From CALSMU01 sp965230225 (GTDB lineage: Bacteria > Bacteroidota > Bacteroidia > Flavobacteriales_D > Parvicellaceae): 64,000 nucleotides of DNA. The notes beneath the pieces are model-generated. The model was not told the DNA's origin. It ran no database searches and saw only the letters and a list, made by a program, of their open reading frames with translations. The stretch is taken from positions 580,772 to 644,771 of the forward strand of contig CBDDKM010000006.1 of assembly GCA_965230225.1 (NCBI GenBank), written 5' to 3'. A program made the translations under genes and the position numbers. This document shows, piece by piece, positions 36,323 through 46,155 of this stretch (the first letter of the stretch is position 1; each line of letters starts with the position of its first letter).

Positions 36323-37084
36323 ATGTCTTTTGGAATTTGTGCTTTATCCGTTATCCCGTGCAGGGCTGAAGGAAATGATCGAGCTGAAATAGTAACACAA
36401 CTATTATTCGGAGAACAATACAAAGTACTGGAAGTACAGGAAAAATGGGTGCATATAGAAACCATTCTCGACCAATATCAGGCTTGGATTTGTATCAAAC
36501 AGCACTCTCCTATTTCCGATACTGAGTTTGAAAAAATCAGTCAATCTTCCCACCCCAGAAGTGCAGATTTAATCAGCTTTGTAAGCCATAATGAGGAAAA
36601 CATAAACATTACGCTGGGAGCATTATTAACCAATTTAAAAGATGGAACACTCAATTGGGGAAAGGGACAATTTTCCTTTAATGGAGCAATTAGTGAAAAC
36701 ACCACCGATCAAGTTGAAAAGTATGCCATGATGTACCTCAACACTCCTTATTTATGGGGAGGAAGATCTCCATTTGGGATAGATTGTTCCGGATTTACAC
36801 AGGTGGTTTTTCAGCTTTGCGGCATTCAACTCCCAAGAGATGCTTACCAACAAGCTGAAATTGGAGAAACCATTGGTTTTGTCCAAAATACCAGGCTGGG
36901 AGATTTAGCCTATTTTGATAATGCCGAAGGAAGAATTACCCACGTTGGATTATTACTGGACAATCAGAAGATCATTCATGCCTCAGGTAAAGTTCGAATA
37001 GATAAACTGGACCATAATGGTATCTTCAATGAAGAGACCGGTAAATACACACATCAACTGCGCATTATCAAGCGTATATTCTAA
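36323..37084 (+). CDS. NlpC/P60 (C40) peptidase with SH3 domain
   Basis: 253 residues. The first ~65 residues form a bacterial SH3 domain (VIPCRAEGNDRAEIVTQLLF). The C-terminal ~120 residues are an NlpC/P60 peptidase, with catalytic C155 in FGIDCSGFTQ and the His in RITHVGLLLD, followed by the third polar residue in HASGKVRID. These enzymes cut gamma-D-Glu-diaminopimelate links in wall peptides. No signal peptide is evident, as is common for this Bacteroidota subfamily, suggesting peptide recycling. The stop overlaps the convergent kinase gene by 4 bases. Confidence 0.85.
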   Translation: MSFGICALSVIPCRAEGNDRAEIVTQLLFGEQYKVLEVQEKWVHIETILDQYQAWICIKQHSPISDTEFEKISQSSHPRSADLISFVSHNEENINITLGALLTNLKDGTLNWGKGQFSFNGAISENTTDQVEKYAMMYLNTPYLWGGRSPFGIDCSGFTQVVFQLCGIQLPRDAYQQAEIGETIGFVQNTRLGDLAYFDNAEGRITHVGLLLDNQKIIHASGKVRIDKLDHNGIFNEETGKYTHQLRIIKRIF

Positions 37085-38823
37085 GCACTGATTTTATAAT
37101 TCAAATACCTGGCAATTTTGTTGTTCAACCTAATTGGGTCAAATGGCTTTAATTCATAATCATTCATTCCACAATCGATTATTTTTTCCTGATCTTCTTT
37201 CATTGCAGAAGCAGTAAGTGCTACGATAGGAATTTCTTTATCAGTTTCCCTAATCTTCTTCGTAGCTTCAAACCCATCCATAATCGGCATTTGACAATCC
37301 ATTAGGATTAACTTGTAAGTTCCTCTTTCAAGCTCTTTTAAAGCTTCTTCTCCATTACCTGCAACGGTTATATCCAACCCCCATCGATCAAAGAACTGAG
37401 AAGCTACCAGCACATTCATCTCATTATCCTCCACAAACAATACAGGTTCATTACTAAAATCAATTAAAGACTCTTTGTTACCGTTATTGTCTGAGACCTC
37501 TTCTTTGTGTTTTGGAAAGGAAATACTGAAATAAAAGGTAGATCCCTCTCCCAGGACACTATCTACTTTAATCTCACCACTCTGTAATTCAATTAACTTA
37601 CGGGTAATGGCTAATCCAAGCCCTGTACCTCCAAAGTTTCTGGTGGTGTTACTGTCTGCTTGAGTAAACGATTCAAATATCTTATCTACTTTATCCTTTG
37701 GGATACCGATACCCGAGTCCTTTACATGAAAATAAATGGTACACTCCTCATCAGATTCGCTTTGTTTCTTAACGCAAAGTTCTACCCCTCCACTACTGGT
37801 AAACTTAATGGCATTGGATAACAGGTTGTTCAACACCTGACTTAAACGCGTTGGGTCCGCTACAATTTTAGGTAAATTATCTTCTATGTTTAGGGTTAGA
37901 TCAATCCCTTTAATGATGGTATTTCCTTTGTGAATTTTAATGATGTTTTCGGAGAGTTGAAGTGGATCCACACCTACCTCCTCAAAGGTCATTTTACCTG
38001 CTTCAATCTTACTAAAATCAAGAATATCATTAATCAACATGAGCAAAGTATGGCTAGAAAAGTTCAAAGCATTGATGTTTTCTTCCTGCTCAGGTTTTGG
38101 TTCGTCTTCGCTCAGTAAGTTAGAGATCCCAATAATTGCATTTAGAGGAGTTCTTAACTCATGACTCATGGTGGATAAAAATTGTGCTTTAGCTTTAGCT
38201 GCGGATTCTGCACTTTCTTTAGCTCTGATTAGCTTTATTACAGCGCTGTGCAATACCTCTAACCTTAGAGAAGAGTCTTCTACTTCCCTTTTTAATTTTA
38301 ATCCACGATCTTCTACCTCCTTAGTTCTTTGTGTTAATTCTTTATTGTGTCTTATTTCTTCATCCACAACATCAGTTAACTCCTCTAGTTTGTCGTACAA
38401 GATTTCCAACTCGTTCGAGTCTTCGAAAGACTTTACTGCTTCCCTCACCGTTTGTGTCAAATCTTTTTCTACCCATGGTTTGGATATAAAACGATACAAA
38501 TGGGCATTATTTACCGCATTCCCGACAGCATTAGCATCTGCCTGACCGGTAAGTAATATGGTCTTTATCTCTGGGAACCTCTCGTAAACTTTAATCAGGA
38601 ACTCATCCCCTTTCATATTGGGCATAATATGATCTGAGATAATGAGAGGCACTGTTATTCCAAATTCTTTCAGCTCATCTAATAGCTCCAATGCTTCTTC
38701 TGCACTTTGTGCTGATTCAAATACAATACCTCTATCAAAGTTTCTTTTAAGTTGATCTTTAATGGAATCCAAAACGATTTTTTCATCATCCACGTAAATG
38801 ATAACAGGCTTTTTGTTTTTCAT
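37081..38823 (-). CDS. Hybrid sensor kinase with receiver domains at both ends
   Basis: 580 residues without membrane helices: receiver 1 (YVDDEKIV, phospho-Asp in ISDHIMPNMKGDEF), a long coiled coil, HisKA with FLSTMSHELRTPLN, a HATPase with NLLSNAIKFT, DSGIGIP and FGGTGLGLAI, then receiver 2 (FVEDNEMNV, LMDCQMPIMDGFEA). The N-terminal receiver is probably phosphorylated by the kinase at 39226, and the C-terminal one closes a phosphorelay; no HPt or DNA-binding output is nearby. Last gene of the stressosome operon (ATGA overlap upstream). Confidence 0.9.
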   Translation of the reverse strand: MKNKKPVIIYVDDEKIVLDSIKDQLKRNFDRGIVFESAQSAEEALELLDELKEFGITVPLIISDHIMPNMKGDEFLIKVYERFPEIKTILLTGQADANAVGNAVNNAHLYRFISKPWVEKDLTQTVREAVKSFEDSNELEILYDKLEELTDVVDEEIRHNKELTQRTKEVEDRGLKLKREVEDSSLRLEVLHSAVIKLIRAKESAESAAKAKAQFLSTMSHELRTPLNAIIGISNLLSEDEPKPEQEENINALNFSSHTLLMLINDILDFSKIEAGKMTFEEVGVDPLQLSENIIKIHKGNTIIKGIDLTLNIEDNLPKIVADPTRLSQVLNNLLSNAIKFTSSGGVELCVKKQSESDEECTIYFHVKDSGIGIPKDKVDKIFESFTQADSNTTRNFGGTGLGLAITRKLIELQSGEIKVDSVLGEGSTFYFSISFPKHKEEVSDNNGNKESLIDFSNEPVLFVEDNEMNVLVASQFFDRWGLDITVAGNGEEALKELERGTYKLILMDCQMPIMDGFEATKKIRETDKEIPIVALTASAMKEDQEKIIDCGMNDYELKPFDPIRLNNKIARYLNYKISA

Positions 38824-39212
38824 AGCGTACTAATGGATTTTTTAATTAATGTGGTTAATTCTTGTTCGTTCCATGGCTTTTTAACCAATGCATATAAATT
38901 AGCTTTTTCCTCTGCGTTCCGGATAGCACTATCATCGGCTTGTCCAGTCATCATAATCTTTACTATTCCAGGGTATTTCGAATGTACTCTTGTCAAGAAT
39001 TCATCTCCCTTCATTCCCGGCATTAACCAGTCAGACAAAATCAATAATACTCCTACGCCATCTACCATCAATTCATCTATTATCTCTAACCCTTCTTCAG
39101 GAGTATCGGCAACTTCAATGCAGAACTGGTTATCTAAGGATTTTTTCAGCTGTGTTTTTAAACTACTGAGTATGATTTGTTCATCATCTATGCATAGTAT
39201 CGTTTTCTTCAT
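38820..39212 (-). CDS. Single-domain response regulator
   Basis: 130 residues, one CheY-like receiver: CIDDEQIILSS, phospho-Asp in LSDWLMPGMKGDEF, MTGQADDS (Thr) and VKKPW (Lys). It resembles the N-terminal receiver of the hybrid kinase next to it (same LMPGMKGDEFLTRVHSKYP style), so one derives from the other. No output domain. Coupled to the downstream hybrid kinase. Confidence 0.9.
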   Translation of the reverse strand: MKKTILCIDDEQIILSSLKTQLKKSLDNQFCIEVADTPEEGLEIIDELMVDGVGVLLILSDWLMPGMKGDEFLTRVHSKYPGIVKIMMTGQADDSAIRNAEEKANLYALVKKPWNEQELTTLIKKSISTL

Positions 39213-39225
39213 AGTTATTTAGGGT

Positions 39226-40668
39226 TTATTCCGTCATCACGGGGAGCTGAACCGTAAAGGTGGTCCCCACTCCTTCTTCGCTCACTAAGTTGATCTTTCC
39301 GTTGTGCTTTTTAATTATTTTCTGAACAATATCCAGTCCCAACCCACTTCCCTCTCCTTGAGGTTTAGTAGTAAAAAAGGGAGTAAATATCTTCTCTTGA
39401 ATTTCTTTTGGTATTCCATGACCATTATCAGACACAGAGACGTTGATTTCGCCATTCTCCTCAAAAACACTAACCTTAATAGTTCCACCCTCTCCCAAAG
39501 CTTGTAGAGCGTTATAGATTAAATTGGTCCACACCTGTCCCAGTTCATCCTCATAAGCAAAGGTTAGCGGTACCGGATTAAAATCTTTCTCAAGGTTAAC
39601 CTGTTTTAGTTGGTTATGATAGATGGTTAAAACGGTGTTTACATTTTCCTGTATATCTGTTTCTACCTTTGTATCCAAATCGCTTCGATGCGCATACTTC
39701 TTTAAGGCAAAAACGGTCTTCGCAGCTTTATTTACAGCTCTTTCTATGTTTTTGTTATTAAACAATACCAGTGTAAAGTGGTAGGCTACATCCAATATCT
39801 CTACTGATCGGGGGCTTTTTATGATAGGCAAGTATTTTTCGTACCCATTAACGATGTTCAGGTCAATTAACAACTCTGCAATTGTATCAGACTCTTCCAG
39901 TTCCATCTCTTCCAATTCATTCCTATACCTCCTCTTAATGGCTCTCTGCTCCCTGGTAGATAAATCTGCTGTTTCTTTGGAAGAATCCTGAATAATCTGA
40001 TTCAACAAATTGGTTTCTTCTTCTGTAAGTTTTCTGAAAATATCAGTGGCTCTGTTTAGGATAAAATCGAATGCCGAAAGTATGTTTCCATTCGAAGCCT
40101 GAATGGCCCCAAGTGGATTGTTAACTTCGTGAGCAATGCTGGAAGTTAACTGCCCCAGAGCAGCCATTTTTTCAGATTGAACCAAATGCGTTTGCGCTTC
40201 TTTTAACTCACCTAAAGCGCTGGTTACTTCCTTATTAGCATCTTTTAATTGAAGCAGTAGTTCATCTCTGGAAAGTGTTTCTACTTTCTTTCTGGTTTCG
40301 GTAATGAAGTCTTGACCCGGATAAAAAAGGATATCAGTTAATCGCTTTTTCAACACCAGTGATTCACTCCCATTGGAAGAATAATTGACACCATCAAACA
40401 CTTCATAATGACGATTATTTTTTCCATATAATCTAGCATTTAATTGTAAGCATAAATGGAACAATCCTCCCTCCTCTTCCAGTCCGGTAGAAATCTCTAA
40501 TTGTGTTTTTTGATTGAGGGATTCGGTCATCATTTCAGAAACAACGCTGGTAATCTGCGCTGCCATATAGGTGCTAAATCTACAATCCAAAGCAAGATCA
40601 TAGATTTTCTTTCTACTGCTTATGATCCCACTATCATTCTTAACTATTATGGTGCCTAAACTGATCAT
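39226..40668 (-). CDS. Soluble sensor histidine kinase with degenerate N-terminal GHKL-like domain
   Basis: 480 residues. The first ~110 residues (MAAQITSVVSEMMTESLNQK) resemble an RsbT/RsbW-type ATPase that has lost key residues; this is inference from pattern. A short coiled coil leads to HisKA with LGQLTSSIAHEVNNPLGA (phospho-His in AHEVNNP), a long inserted helix region (about 210-330), and a HATPase with NLIYNALQAL, DNGHGIP and GSGLGLDIVQ. No membrane helices. Between the Rsb proteins and the response regulators, it is the likely bridge from stressosome to phosphorelay. Confidence 0.85.
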   Translation of the reverse strand: MISLGTIIVKNDSGIISSRKKIYDLALDCRFSTYMAAQITSVVSEMMTESLNQKTQLEISTGLEEEGGLFHLCLQLNARLYGKNNRHYEVFDGVNYSSNGSESLVLKKRLTDILFYPGQDFITETRKKVETLSRDELLLQLKDANKEVTSALGELKEAQTHLVQSEKMAALGQLTSSIAHEVNNPLGAIQASNGNILSAFDFILNRATDIFRKLTEEETNLLNQIIQDSSKETADLSTREQRAIKRRYRNELEEMELEESDTIAELLIDLNIVNGYEKYLPIIKSPRSVEILDVAYHFTLVLFNNKNIERAVNKAAKTVFALKKYAHRSDLDTKVETDIQENVNTVLTIYHNQLKQVNLEKDFNPVPLTFAYEDELGQVWTNLIYNALQALGEGGTIKVSVFEENGEINVSVSDNGHGIPKEIQEKIFTPFFTTKPQGEGSGLGLDIVQKIIKKHNGKINLVSEEGVGTTFTVQLPVMTE

Positions 40669-40672
40669 TTAG

Positions 40673-41257
40673 TTACTTGTACTTTACAATTAAACTTGCT
40701 TTATCATCATTTGTTTTTCCGAATTTCCGAACGATTTCTTCAGTCAAATTCTCGGCTTTATCGGTTCTTAATTGAGGCATGCTTGTTAAATCAAAGTTTC
40801 TACTTATTCCATCTGTACACATAAACAATACATCTCCCCTTTTCAATTCACTTTTATGGATTCGGGGTGACGGCATTTTATACCCTACAACTCCGTCTCT
40901 ATTGGGAAAAGAATAGTTCTGACCTCCGAACACCTTAGCGTCAACGTTCCCTATTCCCACGTAACTTAACTCACCTGATTCTATGTCTATTAAAGCTATG
41001 TTCCCAACTAACCCTCTGGTTCCTCTAAGGTGCTTATGCAAACCGTTCATAATATCTATTAAATCTCCCTCGTATTCTTCGTTTAAATACTCCAATGCCA
41101 TTTTTGCTACTTCATAGGCTTCATCTCCGTGTCCTAAAACATCCAATAATGCCAGAAACAGCTTTCCATCATACTCCTTAAACATTCCGGTATCTCCGCA
41201 TTCTACACGACTTAACAGTGGTTGTATATGAATAAAATAATCTAATTCTCCAGCCAT
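40673..41257 (-). CDS. rsbX: RsbX-like SpoIIE/PP2C phosphatase
   Basis: 194 residues, a minimal PP2C/SpoIIE domain: ALLDVLGHGDEAYEVA with the metal Asp, GIGNVDAKVFGG, and CTDGISRN with the second Asp set. In other bacteria RsbX resets the stressosome by removing phosphates from RsbR and RsbS. It overlaps the RsbT-like gene by 16 bases, in the classical R-S-T-X order. Confidence 0.85.
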   Translation of the reverse strand: MAGELDYFIHIQPLLSRVECGDTGMFKEYDGKLFLALLDVLGHGDEAYEVAKMALEYLNEEYEGDLIDIMNGLHKHLRGTRGLVGNIALIDIESGELSYVGIGNVDAKVFGGQNYSFPNRDGVVGYKMPSPRIHKSELKRGDVLFMCTDGISRNFDLTSMPQLRTDKAENLTEEIVRKFGKTNDDKASLIVKYK

Positions 41258-41643
41258 TTCCTTACTTGTATTTTCACCCCCACTTTTCTTTCTCTGTCGT
41301 ATTCAAATTCATCCACAAGCCTAACAATGCCTGGAAGACCTAATCCCAATGTATTTTTGGAACTATAACCATCTTTCAACGCTTCTTCCCAATTGCTTAT
41401 GCCGGGCCCCTCATCCTGTGCCACAATCTGTATCCCTTTTCGACCAAATCCACTTATTTGCTCCACTATTATCTCTCCCATTCTTGCGTACTTAAATATG
41501 TTATTGGCCAACTCACTTACCACCACACAAATACTGGAGCTTTGGATTTTAGAAAATCCAATGGAATCACACAGTTCACGGGTTTGTGCTGCTACGTAAT
41601 AGGCATCATTCGTGAACAGAATCTTGAACTTCATTTTCCTCAT
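41242..41643 (-). CDS. rsbT: RsbT-like switch kinase
   Basis: 133 residues, a lone GHKL ATPase: VVSELANNIFKYARMG (N box), AQDEGPGISN (G1) and GLGLPGIVRLVDEF (G2), typical of RsbT. It should phosphorylate RsbS and RsbR, then be released to activate a partner; here the partner may be the kinase encoded downstream. It overlaps the RsbS gene; alternative start at 41634. Confidence 0.87.
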   Translation of the reverse strand: MRKMKFKILFTNDAYYVAAQTRELCDSIGFSKIQSSSICVVVSELANNIFKYARMGEIIVEQISGFGRKGIQIVAQDEGPGISNWEEALKDGYSSKNTLGLGLPGIVRLVDEFEYDRERKVGVKIQVRKWLEN

Positions 41644-42058
41644 CGTTTGAATTTTCTTCTATTTCTGTGTCTTCAATCACTTCTTTAACAACACCTAATC
41701 CTTTAATTGTTTTTATACCTTGATCCACGTTAAGTGCGGTAGTTACATGATCCAGGTCCAGATCCAAAGAAACCATGGTAATAACAGCCTCTGGGCGCAG
41801 ACCGGTTATTATTGCTCGCCCTCCCATAAACTCAACAGACTCCACAATATTTATGACCTTGCTAACAATAAAAGTATCCAGGATAACCACCTCAGAGAGA
41901 TCAATAACAACCCCCAATATAGGCTCCGCATGAAAACGTTCAAGAATATGCTTTTGCACACCAAGTAAGATGGTCTCATTTAATTCAGCATCTAAATTAG
42001 CCACCAGAACACGGTCAATTACATTTATGGAAACGATATCATTTTGATTCATTTTCAT
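41606..42058 (-). CDS. rsbS: RsbS-like STAS protein
   Basis: 150 residues. A STAS domain covers residues ~8-115, with LDTFIVSKV at the site where RsbS carries its phospho-Ser (Thr here) and TGLRPEAV downstream. The last ~30 residues are an acidic tail (DTEIEENSNDEENE) not seen in Bacillus RsbS. Forms the stressosome core with RsbR. Coupled to the RsbR gene (ATGA). Confidence 0.85.
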   Translation of the reverse strand: MKMNQNDIVSINVIDRVLVANLDAELNETILLGVQKHILERFHAEPILGVVIDLSEVVILDTFIVSKVINIVESVEFMGGRAIITGLRPEAVITMVSLDLDLDHVTTALNVDQGIKTIKGLGVVKEVIEDTEIEENSNDEENEVQDSVHE

Positions 42059-43026
42059 GACCTACTGTTCTTCTCATTTACAATTTCGTAAGCAGATTCT
42101 ACAGCATCTCTTAATACTGCTTTTGTGTTCAGTTCTTTCAAGTCGATTCCCAACTGAACCACAGTAAGTGCTATAGCTGGCGATACTCCGGACAGAATAC
42201 AGCTACACCCCATTAACTTGATGGCTTTTGTCATTTTGATCAAGTGGTTTGCCACGGCAGTATCAACCATATCAACACCTGCAATATCAATAATGGTAAC
42301 TTTAGAAGTAGTCTCCAGCACCTTGGTAAGGGTGGTTTCCAAGACATCCTGAGCTCTTTTCGAATCGATCACACCAATAATGGACACCAATAGGATATCT
42401 TCTGCCAACACGGCAATTGGAGTTGCTAATTTGGTAATGGTAATAGCTTGTCTTTGAATTAACTCGTTTTTCTCACTTCCTTTTCTTTCATTGTACTCAT
42501 TAACTACTATGGCCATATCTATTTGCTGAATTTTAACAAACGCAGCAAGAGCATTATACAATTGTTCATTCTCAGCTTCTTTAGATTGCTCGTTCACCAA
42601 ATCCATCACCCAGTTGGTAAAGAAGGCCAATGCCGCAAAGTAAGAGTCCAGAGGTAAATTGATTCTGGAATGAGTTTGGGCCAACCTCATTCTTTTCTGA
42701 ATGAATACATCGTCCAAATTTGCCTCTAATAGCTCGTGCCAATAAATTTCCTGAGCTTTCTGAACCCTCGAGAGCATTTCCTTATTACCTCCAAAAAAAT
42801 GCCCGTATTCTGGCAGTTCTACCATCCACTTATAAAACTCAGTAATCATTTCAGGTATTTTTTCAGTCATGACTGGTTTTAAAGTATTCTTTACCAAACT
42901 CAATTCTTTATCAGTTACCTGATACCTACTGAACAACTGATTGATATCGACATTAGAAGATGATTCAGATTGGTTAGATCTTACATAAGCAGAGTCATCG
43001 ATTTTTACGTGGTTATTTTCAGCCAT
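42055..43026 (-). CDS. rsbR: Globin-coupled RsbR stressosome sensor
   Basis: 323 residues. Residues ~30-180 form a protoglobin-type sensor domain: helix with YWHELL, and the proximal haem ligand H119 in AQTHSRINLPLDSYFAAL. A linker helix joins it to the STAS domain (~210-310) with VDMVDTAVANHL (Thr equivalent to T171) and LSGVSPAIA (Ser at the T205 position). A haem globin makes oxygen or a diatomic gas the likely signal. It is the first gene of a seven-gene operon running to 37081. No RBS stands out. Confidence 0.85.
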   Translation of the reverse strand: MAENNHVKIDDSAYVRSNQSESSSNVDINQLFSRYQVTDKELSLVKNTLKPVMTEKIPEMITEFYKWMVELPEYGHFFGGNKEMLSRVQKAQEIYWHELLEANLDDVFIQKRMRLAQTHSRINLPLDSYFAALAFFTNWVMDLVNEQSKEAENEQLYNALAAFVKIQQIDMAIVVNEYNERKGSEKNELIQRQAITITKLATPIAVLAEDILLVSIIGVIDSKRAQDVLETTLTKVLETTSKVTIIDIAGVDMVDTAVANHLIKMTKAIKLMGCSCILSGVSPAIALTVVQLGIDLKELNTKAVLRDAVESAYEIVNEKNSRS

Positions 43027-43497
43027 AGTTTTTTGATTTTTTTTAATTAATAATCGTTTTTAGTTCTAAAAAGGGTTCTTTTTCAGACTAAATTCAATGA
43101 ATTCTGATTTTTTGTGATTTGATAGAATTTTGAACGAACGTTTACATTTTTCGAATTAACGTTTACATTTTCAAAATCACCGTAAGAAACAGGGGCTCAT
43201 CGTCAATAATCTGTAGATCAATATAGTGATTTATTCGACAAAAACAAACATTTCAAAGACCAGTGATTTTTCAATATTCTCCATTTATCATAGAGTTCCA
43301 AAAACACATAAAAGCTGTCTTTTTGTCTCTACACCCCAATAAATACGGACATTTTTACAGGTTTTCCTTTCCGGCACCTGCTCCTACCTGAAATTTTGTC
43401 TGATATCCGGCATTGGAAGGGTTATTGACGACGGAGGTAACAACAAAACCAAATACGAAAACAAAAGAATTGATTCGTTTAATTATTACTTAGAACT
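43027..43497. other. Divergent intergenic region between the stressosome operon and clpB
   Basis: 470 bases without a credible gene. It must hold two divergent promoters, but I see no exact TTG-N19-TAnnTTTG. Its only clear structure is the direct-repeat pair listed separately. Confidence 0.6.
43137..43171. promoter_or_regulatory. Pair of direct repeats 21 bases apart
   Basis: AACGTTTACATTTT occurs at 43137-43150 and again, identically, at 43158-43171. The 21-base period is two helical turns, as expected for a protein binding the same face of the DNA. It lies 111 bases before the RsbR start and about 330 before clpB. Confidence 0.4.
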
Positions 43498-46140
43498 ATG
43501 AATCTCAATAACTTTACAACTAAATCACAACAAGCGATAAGTGAAGCTCAACAAATTGCCATAGGGAATCAAAACCAGCAAATTGAAAATGGGCATTTGC
43601 TTCAGGGGATGTTGGTCGTAGATGAAAATGTTATACCCCACCTATTGAATAAATTTAGCGTTAATGTAAAAGTATTCAAACAAGCTTTGGACAGCATTAT
43701 ATCTTCCTACCCTAAAGTTTCTGGTGGACAGGAACAACTATCCAGAAATACTCATCAAGCACTTAATAAGGCAATACAATCCTCTAAAGCCATGAAGGAT
43801 GAGTTTGTTTCTTTAGAACATATCCTATTGGGGATATTGGACACCTCAGATAGCGTTGCTCAATTGTTAAAAGACAATGGCTTAAACAAAAAAGAACTTA
43901 AAATGGCCATTTCCGAATTGAGAAATGGAGAAAGAGTTACTTCACAAAGCCAGGAAGACACTTATAAGTCTTTAGAAAAGTACGCCGTAAACCTAAATCA
44001 AAAGGCAAAAAGCGGGAAACTGGATCCTGTAATTGGAAGAGATGAAGAAATTAGGCGAGTTCTGCAAATATTAACCAGAAGAACTAAGAACAATCCTATC
44101 CTTATAGGAGAGCCCGGTGTAGGTAAAACAGCTATTGCAGAAGGTCTTGCTCACAGAATTGTGAATGGAGATGTTCCTGAAAACCTAAAGGAAAAGATCA
44201 TCTATTCTTTGGATATGGGAGCATTGATAGCCGGCGCCAAATACAAGGGGGAATTTGAAGAAAGGTTAAAAGCTGTAGTAAAGGAAGTCATCAGCGCCGA
44301 TGGTCAAATTGTGTTATTCATTGATGAGATACACACATTGGTTGGAGCCGGAGGTGGTCAGGGAGCAATGGATGCTGCCAATATCTTGAAACCTGCTTTA
44401 GCAAGAGGTGAATTAAGAGCAGTTGGTGCAACTACTTTGGATGAATATCAAAAACACTTCGAAAAAGACAAGGCGTTAGAAAGAAGGTTCCAAAAAGTAA
44501 TGATCAACGAACCTGATACTGAAGATGCTATTAGCATTCTAAGAGGTATCAAAGAAAAGTATGAAAACCATCACAAAGTTCAGATCAAGGATGCTGCGAT
44601 TATTGCTGCAGTTGAATTATCTCAAAGGTACATTACGGACCGCTTCTTACCGGACAAAGCAATTGACCTGATTGATGAAGCTGCCTCTAAATTGAGAATG
44701 GAGATTAATTCTAAGCCTGAAGAATTGGATGAAATTGAAAGAAAGATCATGCAATTGGAAATCGAAAGAGAAGCAATTAAAAGGGAAAATGATAAAAAGA
44801 AATTGAATCATTTAAATGAAGAAATTGCCAACTTAAGTGATCGTAGAGCTGATTTTATGGCTAAATGGCAAAGCGAAAAAGACCTGGTGGACCTTATTCA
44901 GCAAGATAAGCAAAGAATGGACGACCTAAAGGTTGAAGCAGAGCAAGCAGAAAGACAAGGAGACTTTGGAAGAGTGGCAGAAATCAGATATGGTACACTT
45001 CAGGAGTTAGAACAAAACATAGAGGCCAACAAAACAAAACTCATCGAACTTCAAGCTAAATCAAAAATGATCAAAGAAGAGGTGGATGCTGAAGAAGTGG
45101 CTGATGTTATTTCTAAATGGACCGGTATTCCTGTTTCTAAAATGCTAGAAGGAGAAAGGTCCAAATTACTTAGACTCGAAAATGAACTTGCTAAAAGAGT
45201 GGTTGGACAAAAAGAAGCCATAGAAGCAGTTGCAGATGCAGTAAGAAGATCAAGAGCAGGAGTACAAGACATGAAAAGACCAATTGGTTCTTTCATATTC
45301 TTAGGAACAACTGGGGTTGGAAAAACAGAACTTGCCAAGGCTTTGAGTGAGTTCCTTTTTGACGACGAAAACTCCATGACCAGAATTGACATGAGTGAAT
45401 ACCAGGAAAGGCACTCTGTTTCCAGATTAGTTGGAGCACCTCCAGGTTATGTGGGATACGATGAAGGAGGACAATTAACTGAGGCAGTAAGAAGAAAACC
45501 TTACTCTGTGATTCTACTGGATGAGATTGAAAAGGCACATCCGGATGTATTCAACACATTACTACAGGTACTGGACGACGGTAGATTAACAGACAACAAA
45601 GGAAGGTTGGTCAACTTCAAAAACACCATCATCATCATGACTTCCAACATTGGAGCACATGTTATACAGGATAATTTTGAAAATGCTGAGACTAATAACC
45701 TTGTTGAAATTGCTGAAAAATCGAAATACGAGGTATTCGAAATTTTGAAGAAATCAGTTCGACCAGAGTTCTTGAATAGATTGGACGAGGTAATCATGTT
45801 CCATCCATTAACAAAGAAAAACATTGAAAAAATTGTTAAGATACAGATCGAGATATTATCTAAGCGACTGGAGAAGAACGACATTAAAATCTCCGCTACA
45901 GACGAAGCTATAGAGTCTCTGGCTAATCTTGGGTACGATCCACAATTTGGAGCGAGACCTGTTAAAAGGGTTATTCAAAAGAAGGTTCTAAACGAACTAT
46001 CAAAAGCTCTACTAAAAGGAGATGTTTCTTCGGACGATGCTATATTACTGGATGCTTTTGATGACCAATTTGTATTCAGAAAAGATAAAAATGGTTACTC
46101 TGAGAACGATATTGAAGAGATAGAAATCATTGAGGAGTAG
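43498..46140 (+). CDS. clpB: ATP-dependent disaggregase ClpB
   Basis: 880 residues with the full ClpB order: N-terminal double Clp repeat (~1-150), first AAA+ with GEPGVGKTAI and LFIDEIHTL, a coiled-coil middle domain (~400-525), second AAA+ with GTTGVGKTEL and LLDEIEKA, and the C-terminal D2-small domain (RLDEVIMFHPL). With DnaK it rescues aggregated proteins in the cytoplasm. The long acidic C-terminal tail (NDIEEIEIIEE) is slightly unusual. Followed by a strong terminator. Confidence 0.96.
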   Translation: MNLNNFTTKSQQAISEAQQIAIGNQNQQIENGHLLQGMLVVDENVIPHLLNKFSVNVKVFKQALDSIISSYPKVSGGQEQLSRNTHQALNKAIQSSKAMKDEFVSLEHILLGILDTSDSVAQLLKDNGLNKKELKMAISELRNGERVTSQSQEDTYKSLEKYAVNLNQKAKSGKLDPVIGRDEEIRRVLQILTRRTKNNPILIGEPGVGKTAIAEGLAHRIVNGDVPENLKEKIIYSLDMGALIAGAKYKGEFEERLKAVVKEVISADGQIVLFIDEIHTLVGAGGGQGAMDAANILKPALARGELRAVGATTLDEYQKHFEKDKALERRFQKVMINEPDTEDAISILRGIKEKYENHHKVQIKDAAIIAAVELSQRYITDRFLPDKAIDLIDEAASKLRMEINSKPEELDEIERKIMQLEIEREAIKRENDKKKLNHLNEEIANLSDRRADFMAKWQSEKDLVDLIQQDKQRMDDLKVEAEQAERQGDFGRVAEIRYGTLQELEQNIEANKTKLIELQAKSKMIKEEVDAEEVADVISKWTGIPVSKMLEGERSKLLRLENELAKRVVGQKEAIEAVADAVRRSRAGVQDMKRPIGSFIFLGTTGVGKTELAKALSEFLFDDENSMTRIDMSEYQERHSVSRLVGAPPGYVGYDEGGQLTEAVRRKPYSVILLDEIEKAHPDVFNTLLQVLDDGRLTDNKGRLVNFKNTIIIMTSNIGAHVIQDNFENAETNNLVEIAEKSKYEVFEILKKSVRPEFLNRLDEVIMFHPLTKKNIEKIVKIQIEILSKRLEKNDIKISATDEAIESLANLGYDPQFGARPVKRVIQKKVLNELSKALLKGDVSSDDAILLDAFDDQFVFRKDKNGYSENDIEEIEIIEE

Positions 46141-46155
46141 GTGTTCTCAACAACC

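Noticed and set aside
45051..45884. Three long minus-strand frames opposite clpB
   Set aside because: They are antisense shadows of a strongly conserved coding frame, with compositions unlike real proteins.
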